The translations under genes were made by a program, and so were the position numbers. Under the pieces are notes generated by a model. It worked only from the letters and a program-made list of their open reading frames with translations, ran no database searches and was not told the origin of the DNA. DNA of 23,332 bases from JAKFWI01 sp035549875 (GTDB lineage: Bacteria > Pseudomonadota > Alphaproteobacteria > Caulobacterales > Aquidulcibacteraceae): positions 1 to 23,332 of the forward strand of contig DASZPV010000115.1 of the NCBI GenBank assembly GCA_035549875.1. Direction: 5' to 3'. The first letter of the stretch is position 1. The number at the start of each line of letters is the position of its first letter. Shown here piece after piece: positions 8,474-15,588 of the stretch.

Positions 8474-9673
8474 ATGGACGATCTCAGCGAGCCGCCGTCC
8501 GGGCTGGAGGCCGAAGGGGCCGCCCAGCGCCGGGCCCGTACGCTCATCGCCCAGCGTCTGGCCGAGATCGTGACCTGGCCGGCCACGCGCATAGCGCCGC
8601 ACGAACGCCAGCTCGCCGGCGACATCCTGATCGGTCTGCTGCGCACCGCCGACGTCGATCTGCGCGAGCGTTGCGCCGCGCGCATGGCCCAAATCGTCGA
8701 TGCGCCAAAAACGATCCTGCGTTATCTGGCGCGCGACCAGATATCAGTCGCCCAGACGCTGATCGAAACCTCGCCCGCGTTCGATGATTCCGATCTCGTC
8801 GCCACGATCCATGCCGGCACGCCCGCGCATTGGGCCGCGATCGCCCTACGCCGGAACTTGTCCGAGACCGTCACCGAGGCGCTGATCCGCACCGAAGATC
8901 CCGCCGTGATCGAAGCGGCGCTGCGCAACCCGTTCACTAAATTCTCCGCCGTGGGGATTGATCTCGTCGTCGCGCAGTCTCGCCGCCATCGCCAATTGGC
9001 CGGCGCGCTGCTGACGCGCGAGGAAGTAAAGCCCGCCCAGGCGCTGACGTTGTTCTGGTGGGCCGATTCCGATGCGCGGCTGCATATCCTGCGCCGCTTC
9101 GCGGTGGATCGCTCGGTTTTGCTGCAGGAAGTGTCCGACCTGTTCGTCCTCGCCGCCGAAGAGAAATGGACCGATCCGCAGGCGCGCATGGCGCTGCAAT
9201 TCATCGAGCGCCGCCAGCGCAGCCGTGCGGCGGCGGAGCGATCGAGCTATAAATCTCTTGAGCGCGCAATCGAAGTGATGGCTGAGAAGGGCGTCACCCG
9301 CGAGTTGGTCGTCGAGATCGCGCATCTGTGCGGCGTACGGCCGGCGATTGGCGCGCGCATCCTGACGGACACGACTGGCGAGCCGATCGCCGTGCTGGCC
9401 AAATCGGTGGGGCTGAAGCGCGATCTGCTCGCCGCGCTCTGGCGCGCGCTGAAGCGCGCCGGAGGCGAAGATCCCCAATCGCCCTGGCAGCGCACGCTGT
9501 ACGTGTTCGATACGCTCGCCACCGCCAAGGCCCAGACCGTGCTGCGGTACTGGAACTGGTCGCTCAGCGCCGACGCCCCTGTCGATGCCGAGAAGATCGA
9601 TCCGGGCGATCCCAGCCTTGAATTTGCGCCGGCCCGGCGCACCGCGGCGCTGGTCATGGGCTGGCGGCCCTAG
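8474..9673 (+). CDS. DUF2336 domain-containing protein
   Basis: 399 residues from the ATG at 8474, which has GGAA at a workable distance. An in-frame ATG at 8438 would add twelve residues but has no ribosome binding site. The protein is soluble, helical and repetitive: RTLIAQRLAEIV, VDLRERCAARMAQIVDAPKTILRYLARDQISVAQTLIE and AAIALRRNLSETVTEALI read as HEAT-like helical pairs. This order of segments is that of DUF2336, a family largely confined to alphaproteobacteria. The family has no proven function. Helical-repeat scaffolding is a reasonable inference. There are no membrane segments or catalytic motifs. It is probably monocistronic, and the 106 bases to the Mrp-like operon contain one weak dyad. 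Confidence 0.87.
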   Translation: MDDLSEPPSGLEAEGAAQRRARTLIAQRLAEIVTWPATRIAPHERQLAGDILIGLLRTADVDLRERCAARMAQIVDAPKTILRYLARDQISVAQTLIETSPAFDDSDLVATIHAGTPAHWAAIALRRNLSETVTEALIRTEDPAVIEAALRNPFTKFSAVGIDLVVAQSRRHRQLAGALLTREEVKPAQALTLFWWADSDARLHILRRFAVDRSVLLQEVSDLFVLAAEEKWTDPQARMALQFIERRQRSRAAAERSSYKSLERAIEVMAEKGVTRELVVEIAHLCGVRPAIGARILTDTTGEPIAVLAKSVGLKRDLLAALWRALKRAGGEDPQSPWQRTLYVFDTLATAKAQTVLRYWNWSLSADAPVDAEKIDPGDPSLEFAPARRTAALVMGWRP

Positions 9674-9779
9674 CGGACGCCCCACAGGCCGGCCCACGCC
9701 CGGCTTTGAAAACCGGCCATCCGCCGATAAACCCGAAGCTTCGCTTTTCTGGTGAGTCGCACGCGGAGGAATCGCCCCA

Positions 9780-10271
9780 ATGGCATACGCTGCGGCGTTG
9801 ATCGCTGGCGCGGCGGCGTTCTGGCTGGCGCTTTCGCCCGCGCCGTTCAGCCTTGACGGGCTAATTGCGGGCGCGATGGCCATTTTTCTGGTCGTCGCGG
9901 CCTCCTGGCGGTTGGGCCTGCTCGACCGGGAGGGCGCGCCCTATCTGCGCGCGCCGGGGCTGGCGATGTTCATGGCCGCGCGCGCGCCAGCCTCGCTCGG
10001 CGGCGCGCTGCGCCTGGCCGCGGCGCTGTCGCGCGCCGACATGCGCCTCTATCCGGCGCTGGCGCGCTTCAAGCTGCGCGGCGGGGGCGCTGCGTCTCAA
10101 GGCGCGCTGGCCAACGCCGTGACGCTGGAGCCGGGCCTGCTCGCCGTCGATTGCGACGAAGATTCCCTGCTGGTCCACGCCTTGGTCGAGGACGATTTCG
10201 ACGAAGCCGAACTGGCCGCGCTGGAGCGCGCCGCAATCGCCGCCGTGGGCGAACGGGAGCCTGCGTCATGA
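9780..10271 (+). CDS. mrpE: MrpE/MnhE-like subunit (MbhA position)
   Basis: 163 residues, the usual length for MrpE. GGAGG lies ten bases before the ATG. Two N-terminal membrane helices (about 4-20 and 26-45) are followed by a cytoplasmic domain. The family signature appears as LANAVTLEPG (110-119) and VHAL (132-135). In canonical MrpE the first reads ANSITLTPGT, so the Thr-Pro-Gly-Thr part is altered here. MrpE is an accessory membrane subunit of multisubunit cation/proton antiporters and of related hydrogenase complexes, where it is called MbhA. It is the first gene of a ten-gene operon. Its stop overlaps the next start by four bases (ATGA). Confidence 0.9.
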   Translation: MAYAAALIAGAAAFWLALSPAPFSLDGLIAGAMAIFLVVAASWRLGLLDREGAPYLRAPGLAMFMAARAPASLGGALRLAAALSRADMRLYPALARFKLRGGGAASQGALANAVTLEPGLLAVDCDEDSLLVHALVEDDFDEAELAALERAAIAAVGEREPAS

Positions 10272-10552
10272 TCGCCGCCGCCGCTTCGGTGATCCTGGTT
10301 CTGGCGCTCGCCGCCTGGGTGAGCCGCGTGCTGATCGGCCCCACGCTGCACGACCGCGTGCTCGGCGCGCATGGCGCCGCGCTCACCGCCGCTCTGCTGA
10401 CCGCGGCAATCGCCGCCCTCGTTGAGCGTCCCGACTGGATCGACGTGGCGCTGGCGATCGTGTTCGCCGATCTGGTGTTTGCGGTCGCCGCGCTGAAACT
10501 ATTCCGTCTGCGCTCGCTGCAGACGGGGCTGACGCGGGCGGGGGCGCCATGA
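10268..10552 (+). CDS. mrpF: MrpF/MnhF-like subunit (MbhB position)
   Basis: 94 residues with three predicted membrane helices. The family's central motif is intact: GPTLHDRVLG (24-33), including the Asp (29) and Arg (30) that are conserved in MrpF. WIDVALAIVFADLVFAVAALKLF matches the last helix. It overlaps mrpE and mrpG by four bases on each side, so translation is coupled. In Mrp complexes the small E, F and G subunits stabilise the assembly. Here they come first in the operon, as in Mbh-type clusters. Confidence 0.9.
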   Translation: MIAAAASVILVLALAAWVSRVLIGPTLHDRVLGAHGAALTAALLTAAIAALVERPDWIDVALAIVFADLVFAVAALKLFRLRSLQTGLTRAGAP

Positions 10553-10902
10553 ACGCGGCCCCCATCGCCATCGCGCTGGACGATGTACGCCTGCTGATCG
10601 GCGCGGCGTTGCTGGCGGCGGGGGGACTGATCCTGCTGATCGCCGCGATCGGACAGGCGCGCCTTCCCGATCTCTACGCCCGCCTGCACACGCTTACGCC
10701 GTCCTATACATGGGGCGGCGCGCTGGTGCTCGCCGCGCTCGCCATCGGCGCGTGGGACGGGCGCTTCGGCCTGCGCGTATTGGTGCTGGCGGTCTTGCTC
10801 GCGATCGTCGGGCCGGCGCTTTCGCATATGCTGGCCAACGCCGCGCATGCGGCGGGCCTGGCGCCGCGCGTCGGCAAACTGGACGCTGAGGACGCGCCAT
10901 GA
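10549..10902 (+). CDS. mrpG: MrpG/MnhG-like subunit (MbhC position)
   Basis: 117 residues with three membrane helices. The hallmark segment is present as GQARLPDLYARLHTLTPSYTWGG (near 35-57, family form GllRlPDfytRlHa.tk..TlG). The Lys usually found in the TK pair is replaced (TPSYT). The C-terminal tail after the last helix is hydrophilic (GKLDAEDAP). Four-base overlaps occur on both sides. The role in the complex is inferred from the family: a small structural subunit packed against the B, C and F helices. Confidence 0.9.
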   Translation: MNAAPIAIALDDVRLLIGAALLAAGGLILLIAAIGQARLPDLYARLHTLTPSYTWGGALVLAALAIGAWDGRFGLRVLVLAVLLAIVGPALSHMLANAAHAAGLAPRVGKLDAEDAP

Positions 10903-11513
10903 TCGGCGAACCGAAGGCCTGGGTGCTGATCGGGCTCGGCGCGATCCTGATCGCTCTTGCCGTATTCGCGCTGCGCGCGCGCTCCCTGTTTGCGATGGCT
11001 GCGATGCTGGCGACGATGGCGCTTGTGCTGGCCGGCGCGATGCTGGCGCTCGACGCGCCCGATCCGGCGCTGGTGGCGGCTTTGGTCGGCGTCGGCATTG
11101 TCGCGCCGCTTTTTCTCGGCGCCGTCAGCCTCACCGCCAAGACCGCGGCGCCGCGCAAGCCGGGCTGGCTGGCGGCGGCGGTCACGGCGGCGCTGGCGGG
11201 CCTTGTGTTGTGGGCTTGCGCCGATGTGCCTGAGATCGGCGCCAAGAGCCTCACGGCTGGGGCCGGCGCGGGCGTCATCTATGTCAACCGCGCCCTTGGC
11301 GAGAGCGGCCTGGCCAATGCGGTGATGGCGGTGTCGGCGAATTATCGCGCGATCGATTCCATTCTCGCGGTTTGCGTCCTGTTCGTCGCCTCGCTCGGCG
11401 CCTATGCGGTGCTGGGCTTTGGCGAGCGTTCGGCGTTGCGCCGGCATCCGGCCCAGACTCTGGCCGAGACTCTGGCCCAGAATCCTGCGGAGATCGAGGA
11501 GCGGCGCGAATGA
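10899..11513 (+). CDS. MbhD-MbhE-like fused subunit (MrpA C-terminal region, DUF4040 type)
   Basis: 204 residues and about five or six membrane helices. The first half corresponds to MbhD/DUF4040: AMLATMALVLAGAMLALDAPDPALVAALVGVG takes the place of the family's PDvAlTEA segment. The second half corresponds to MbhE: YVNRAL, then NAVMAVSANYRAIDSILAVCVLFVASLG, where the family has NVVxxILvDfRgfDTLGExtVL. These two units form the C-terminal part of MrpA, and here they stand alone without an ND5 domain in front. Arg150 and Asp153 are kept, but the acidic residue of LGE is Ala157 and the Asp before Arg is Asn148. The hydrophilic C-terminus is Glu/Gln/Arg-rich. Four-base overlaps occur with mrpG and mrpB. 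The family call is firm by order and motif, less so by identity. Confidence 0.75.
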   Translation: MIGEPKAWVLIGLGAILIALAVFALRARSLFAMAAMLATMALVLAGAMLALDAPDPALVAALVGVGIVAPLFLGAVSLTAKTAAPRKPGWLAAAVTAALAGLVLWACADVPEIGAKSLTAGAGAGVIYVNRALGESGLANAVMAVSANYRAIDSILAVCVLFVASLGAYAVLGFGERSALRRHPAQTLAETLAQNPAEIEERRE

Positions 11514-11953
11514 GCGCGCATCGCCCGGTCATCGTCCGCGCGGCGAGCAAGTTCGCCATTCCGGTGCTGTTCGTGTTCGCCGCGCATCTGGCGGTCGATG
11601 GCGCCGGCGCGCCGGGCGGCGGGTTCGCCGCCGCCGGCGCGTTCGCCGCTGGCGTGCTGCTGTTCGGCCTCCTGTTCGGCATCGATGCGGCGCGCCGCGC
11701 CGTGCCGACCATCGCCTTGCGGCTCGGCGCGGCGCTCGGGATCATCTTGCTGCTTGGCGTCGGCGTCGCGGGCTTTGTGCGCGGCTATGGCTTTCTGGAT
11801 TTTCGCGCGCTCGCCCAGCCCGGTCCGGCCACCATGCGGCTCGGCGCCACGCTGATCGAAGCGGGCGTCGCGCTTGCCGCTTCTTGCAGCTTCATCCTGG
11901 CGTTCTTCGCCATCGCCGGCCGCGCCGCCGAGATATCGGACGGCGAATGGTGA
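11510..11953 (+). CDS. mrpB: MrpB/MnhB-like subunit (MbhF position)
   Basis: 147 residues from the ATG in an ATGA overlap with the previous gene. Four membrane helices. The MrpB signature is visible as FAIPVLFVFAAHLAVDG and APGGGFAAAGAFAAGVLL (His26, PGGGF 35-39; family form GHnxPGGGFigGL). The second Gly-Gly of the family motif reads Ala-Ala-Ala. In Mrp antiporters MrpB packs between MrpA's C-terminal region and MrpC. The order here (A-tail, B, C) agrees. Confidence 0.88.
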   Translation: MSAHRPVIVRAASKFAIPVLFVFAAHLAVDGAGAPGGGFAAAGAFAAGVLLFGLLFGIDAARRAVPTIALRLGAALGIILLLGVGVAGFVRGYGFLDFRALAQPGPATMRLGATLIEAGVALAASCSFILAFFAIAGRAAEISDGEW

Positions 11954-12342
11954 GCCTGCAAATCCTCGCCGGTTTGCCCTATGCGCTGATCGTGGCGTTC
12001 GCGCTGATCGGCGCGGGACTGGCTGCGAGCGCGCCCAACCTGCTGAAGCGCATCGTCGGCGTGGCGATGATCTGGACGGCGCTAGCGCTGTTCCTTGTTG
12101 CGTCCGGCGTGCTGGCGGGCGCCGAAGCGCCGATCCTGCCGCCCGGTCAGGGCGCGTTCGGCAAGGTCTTCTCCAATCCGCTGCAACAAAGCTTCGCGCG
12201 CGCTGTGCTTATTGCCGGGGCTGCCGGATTGATCCTGGCGCTGGCGATCGTGGTGCGTATCCGCGAAGCTTACGGCTCGATCGAGGGCGATGCGATCGAG
12301 GCCGCCGACCGGGCGCAGGACGATACGGAGAACGAGGCGTGA
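11947..12342 (+). CDS. mrpC: MrpC/NuoK-like subunit (MbhG position)
   Basis: 131 residues with three membrane helices. LIGAGLAASAPNLLKRIVGVAMIWTALALFL matches the first half of MrpC/NuoK. NPLQQSFARAVLIAGAAGLILAL (77-99) replaces the family's DPLPQALVLTAIVI, so the Asp is Asn and the Thr-Ala-Ile core is changed. The ATG at 11947 overlaps mrpB by seven bases. A GTG at 11950 would give the four-base GTGA overlap used elsewhere in the operon and may be the true start. The tail after the last helix is acidic (DAIEAADRAQDDTENEA), which is longer than usual. Confidence 0.85.
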   Translation: MVSLQILAGLPYALIVAFALIGAGLAASAPNLLKRIVGVAMIWTALALFLVASGVLAGAEAPILPPGQGAFGKVFSNPLQQSFARAVLIAGAAGLILALAIVVRIREAYGSIEGDAIEAADRAQDDTENEA

Positions 12343-13841
12343 GCGGCGCCTTGTTCGATTTCGTGCGCGCCAACGCGCCGATTCTGGTTTTGCTCGCGCC
12401 GCTCGTGGCGATGGCGGGCGCGGCGCTGTCGCCATCCGGGCGCGGGGCGTGGGCGATCGTTCTGCTCGGCGCGGCGGCGCTGACCGCCGCCGCGCTCGCC
12501 GCCGCGATTGGCTATGATCAACGTCTTTCCGATCCGCTGGGCGGCTGGAACGCGCCGCTCGGCGTCGCTCTGCGCATAGACGGTCTGTCGGCCTACGCGC
12601 TGGTGCTGATTGGCGTCTTCGCCATGCTCGGTATTGGCGGCGGACTCGGCGCGCTGCGCGACGAGATCGACCGCGAGCGCCAGCCGCTCGCCGCCGCCGC
12701 CACGTCAGCGGCGCTCGCCGGCGCCGTAGGGCTGCTGGTGGCCGGCGATCTGTTCGTGCTGTTTGCATTTCTGCAATGGATGTGGATTGCGCTCGGCGCG
12801 CTGACCGCCATGGGCGCCGAACATGATCGGCGCGCGGGGCCGGCGGCGCTCAACGTTGTTATCGTCGGCGCCATCGGGACGGGCCTGTTCGGGTTCGGCG
12901 CTGCGCTCGTGTTCATGTCCACCGGCGCGGCCGATCTCGATCAGGTCAGCGGCGTGCTCAGCGCCGCCGAAGACACGCGCAGCGCTTCGGCGGGCCTTGG
13001 TCTGATGGCCGCCGGCCTGGCGATGGCGGCGGGCCTTGCGCCGCTGCATGCGTGGGCGGTCGGCGCGTTCAGCCGCGGACCAGCGTGGAGCGCGGTCGCG
13101 CTCGGCGCGCTGCTGCCCGCTGCCGGCGCCATCGCTGCGGGACGCCTCGTAGCGCTCGCCGCCAGCGCGCTCGCGCCCGGTTTGCAACACGGCCTAAGCC
13201 TCGGGCTCAGCCTGCTCGGCGCCGTCGGCGCGCTGGCCGCATCGGCGCAGGCGATGGCGGCGCGGGATTTTCGGCGCTTCGCCGTCTATGCCGGCGCTGC
13301 GCAGGCGGGCTGCGTGGCGATCGGCTTTTCCGCCGCTTCCGCTGGCGGCGTGTCGGGCGCGCTGTTTCAACTCGCCAACCAAACCGTCAGCATCTTCATC
13401 CTCTACGCCGCCGCCGCCGCCTTGCGCAGCGAAAGCGGGGCGGGTGCGCCGATGCAGGTTTTGCAGGGCCTCGGCAAGCGCGCGCCATTCTTGTCGCTCG
13501 CGATTTCGGCCGCTTTGCTCAGCCTGATCGGCGCGCCGATGACGGCAGGCTTCCTGAGCCGCTGGTCGCTTTTACAAGCGACGTTCGAGGCGCGGATATG
13601 GTGGGGCGCGGCGGGGATCATTCTGTCTTCGCTCGCGTCGGTGATTTTCGCGGCCAGGGCGTTCGAGCGTATGTATCTGCGCGCCCCGGCGCCTGACGCG
13701 CCACGGCCGCGCACGACGTATCTGGCGCCGGGCCTGTTTATCGCCGCTGTGATGATCATCGCTTTTGGCTTTGACGGCGCGGCCCCGTTGCACGCCGCGG
13801 ACGCCGCCGCCGGCAGCCTGAACTGGGGCGGCGGACGATGA
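12339..13841 (+). CDS. First MrpD/ND4-like subunit, channel residues missing
   Basis: 500 residues from a GTG in a GTGA overlap. About 13-14 membrane helices with the antiporter-subunit fold: DLFVLFAFLQWMWIALG (TM5), GLAPLHAW with His237 (broken TM7), AARDFRRFAVYAGAAQAG (before TM9, family D.KR.lAYSSi.q.G) and GAPMTAGFLSRW (family G.P...GF.sKw). The normal TM5 Glu is Gln146. The TM7 Lys position is Ala230 and the TM8 Lys position is about Ala261. TM12 reads LANQTVSIFIL, with Ser351/Ile352 where Lys is expected. The whole protein has a single Lys, in a loop (GLGKRAPF). Family membership is clear, but standard proton pumping by this subunit is doubtful. Confidence 0.87.
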   Translation: MSGALFDFVRANAPILVLLAPLVAMAGAALSPSGRGAWAIVLLGAAALTAAALAAAIGYDQRLSDPLGGWNAPLGVALRIDGLSAYALVLIGVFAMLGIGGGLGALRDEIDRERQPLAAAATSAALAGAVGLLVAGDLFVLFAFLQWMWIALGALTAMGAEHDRRAGPAALNVVIVGAIGTGLFGFGAALVFMSTGAADLDQVSGVLSAAEDTRSASAGLGLMAAGLAMAAGLAPLHAWAVGAFSRGPAWSAVALGALLPAAGAIAAGRLVALAASALAPGLQHGLSLGLSLLGAVGALAASAQAMAARDFRRFAVYAGAAQAGCVAIGFSAASAGGVSGALFQLANQTVSIFILYAAAAALRSESGAGAPMQVLQGLGKRAPFLSLAISAALLSLIGAPMTAGFLSRWSLLQATFEARIWWGAAGIILSSLASVIFAARAFERMYLRAPAPDAPRPRTTYLAPGLFIAAVMIIAFGFDGAAPLHAADAAAGSLNWGGGR

Positions 13842-15298
13842 ACGCCGATCTTCTACTGCTGATTTTCCTGTTGGCGCCGATCGGCCATGCGATGGCGATT
13901 GGCGCGGCGGCGCGCGCGCCCGCCCTGCGCGACGGGGCGAACATCGTCATCGCATTCGCCTATGCGTGGCTGGCTTTCGTGCTGGTCAATTGGCATCAGG
14001 CCGGCGCCCAGGGCTATGTGGCGCTCGCGCGGCCGCTGCCGACCGCCGATTTCGCCTTCGCGCCCGAACCGATCGGCCTCACCGCCGCCGCCACGTTCGC
14101 CGCGCTCGGCGCGCTCAACGCGCCGTTCGCCGGCGGTTTTTTCCGCGCCATGCAGGATAAGGCGCCGGCGCGCGCGCAGGTGCTGATCGCGCTCTCGGTC
14201 GGGCTTGGCTGTGCGGCGGCGCTGGCGGCGAACCTGTTTACGTTCCTGCTCTGCTACCAGGCGATGATCGTGGCTTCGTTTCCGCTCGTGGCGCATTACG
14301 GCGGCCCGGAAATACGCCGCGCCGGGCAAATCTATTTCGGCATCCTGCTTACCGCTTCCGTCGCGCTGCTGCTGCCGGCGATGGCGTGGACGCACGGGCT
14401 GGCGGGCCGGCTCGATTTCATCGCCGGCGGGCTGCTGGCCGGAAAGATCGGGCCGGGGGAGGCCGACGTGCTGCTGGCGCTGTTTGTATTCGGGTTCGCC
14501 TCGGCGGGTCTCGCGCCGTTGCATTTGTGGCTGCCGGCGGCGATGCGCGCGCCGGCGCCGGCAGCCGGCCTTGTGCATGCGGTGGTCGTTGCTTCCGTCG
14601 GCGCGCTCGGCCTGATCAAGGTGTCGCTGCTCATCTTCGGCGAAGCGATGAGCCAGGCTTCGATCGCGCGCCCGGTGCTGATCGTGATCGCGCTCGGCGG
14701 TTCGATCCTCGCCTCGCTGATCGCGCTGTCGAAGGACGAACTGAAGCCGCGCCTGGCTTACGCAACGATTGCGCAGATCGCGCTGTGCTCTGCCGGCGCG
14801 ATGATCGCCACGCCGGTGGCGTTGTTCGCCGCCTCGTTCCAGATCGTCGCCCACGGCCTCGGCAAGACCAGCCTCTATTTCACCGCCGGCGCCGTCGAGG
14901 CGCTGACTGGCAGGACGCGCGCTTCCGAACTCACGGGCCTGGGCAAACGCATGCCGTGGGCGTTCGCCGCCTTCGCGCTGGCGGCGCTCAGCGTGTCGTG
15001 CGTGCCGCCGCTGGCGGGCGCGTGGTCGCTGCTCTGGCTCGTCGCGGGCGCGGCGCGCGCCGACATGATGTGGGTTGTGGCGCTGATCCTGGCCTCGTGC
15101 GTCGCCAGTTTCGCGACCTTGGGGCCGCTGGCCGGGCGCGCGATTTTCGGCCCGGCGCCAAGCCATCCGTTCGTGCGGCCGGATGCGGCGTCGGTGCTTC
15201 TGATCCTGCCGGTGGCGATCGGCGGCGCGGCCTGCTTGGGGCTTTTGTTTCTGATCGATCCGCTCTCGCGGTTTCTCGGCGTGAGGCTGAGCCCATGA
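13838..15298 (+). CDS. Second MrpD/ND4-like subunit, partly degenerate channel
   Basis: 486 residues, ATGA overlap with the previous gene. About 14 membrane helices. Motifs: LFTFLLCYQAMIVASFPLVAHYGG (TM5), GLAPLHLWLPAAMRAPAPAAGLVHAVVVAS (TM7-8, the family's PLHxWLPdAh.aAPtPVSALLHAV), KDELKPRLAYATIAQIA, and HGLGKTSLYFTAG followed by GLGKRMPW. The TM5 Glu is Gln141, the TM7 Lys is Ser222 and the TM8 Lys is Ser253. Only the TM12 Lys343 (with His339) is kept. It most resembles the MrpD/NuoM branch used in Mbh-order clusters. It overlaps the small membrane protein by four bases. Confidence 0.87.
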   Translation: MNADLLLLIFLLAPIGHAMAIGAAARAPALRDGANIVIAFAYAWLAFVLVNWHQAGAQGYVALARPLPTADFAFAPEPIGLTAAATFAALGALNAPFAGGFFRAMQDKAPARAQVLIALSVGLGCAAALAANLFTFLLCYQAMIVASFPLVAHYGGPEIRRAGQIYFGILLTASVALLLPAMAWTHGLAGRLDFIAGGLLAGKIGPGEADVLLALFVFGFASAGLAPLHLWLPAAMRAPAPAAGLVHAVVVASVGALGLIKVSLLIFGEAMSQASIARPVLIVIALGGSILASLIALSKDELKPRLAYATIAQIALCSAGAMIATPVALFAASFQIVAHGLGKTSLYFTAGAVEALTGRTRASELTGLGKRMPWAFAAFALAALSVSCVPPLAGAWSLLWLVAGAARADMMWVVALILASCVASFATLGPLAGRAIFGPAPSHPFVRPDAASVLLILPVAIGGAACLGLLFLIDPLSRFLGVRLSP

Positions 15299-15588
15299 GC
15301 GAGGACCTGCCGCCCGCTGACGATACCCGCCCGCTTGCGCGCGTTCTGTTCGGTTGGGCGTTCATGTTCAAGCGCGGCGGCTTGATCCTGGTGGCGCTCG
15401 CGCTTGGCGCCGCTCTGTTGTTGGCCGCTGAACTCGCGGTGGGCAGGCCTTCGCTGCAATTGCCGTTTGAGGACTGGCCCGCATTTTACCTCGTCGCGGG
15501 CGCCGCCACCGTCGCGGCGGCGCTGGCGGTCGCGGCGCTGCTCAATGCGATACTCGGCGCCCTGCCGCCGGCGGGGGACGAGCCGTGA
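15295..15588 (+). CDS. Small two-helix membrane protein inside the Mrp-like operon
   Basis: 97 residues. The acidic N-terminus (MSEDLPPADDTRP) is followed by membrane helices at about 29-48 and 63-90, and a short acidic tail (PPAGDEP). The loop between the helices is periplasmic or cytoplasmic depending on orientation (VGRPSLQLPFEDWPAFY). It overlaps the flanking ND4/ND5-like genes by four bases at both ends, so it is made in step with them and is very likely a subunit. I do not recognise a family. It does not look like MrpC, F or G, and is unlike MbhI as far as I can judge by eye. Confidence 0.82.
   Translation: MSEDLPPADDTRPLARVLFGWAFMFKRGGLILVALALGAALLLAAELAVGRPSLQLPFEDWPAFYLVAGAATVAAALAVAALLNAILGALPPAGDEP

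Noticed and set aside
9687..9718. GGCCGG/CCGGCC inverted repeat after the DUF2336 gene as a terminator
   Set aside because: Only six base pairs with a 20-base loop and no T-run, easily expected by chance at this GC content.
13853..15166. Long minus-strand open frame of 437 codons opposite the second D-type subunit
   Set aside because: It is Arg/Gln/Glu-rich with no domain pattern or ribosome binding site, a typical antisense shadow of a GC-rich gene. The plus-strand frame has clear membrane motifs.
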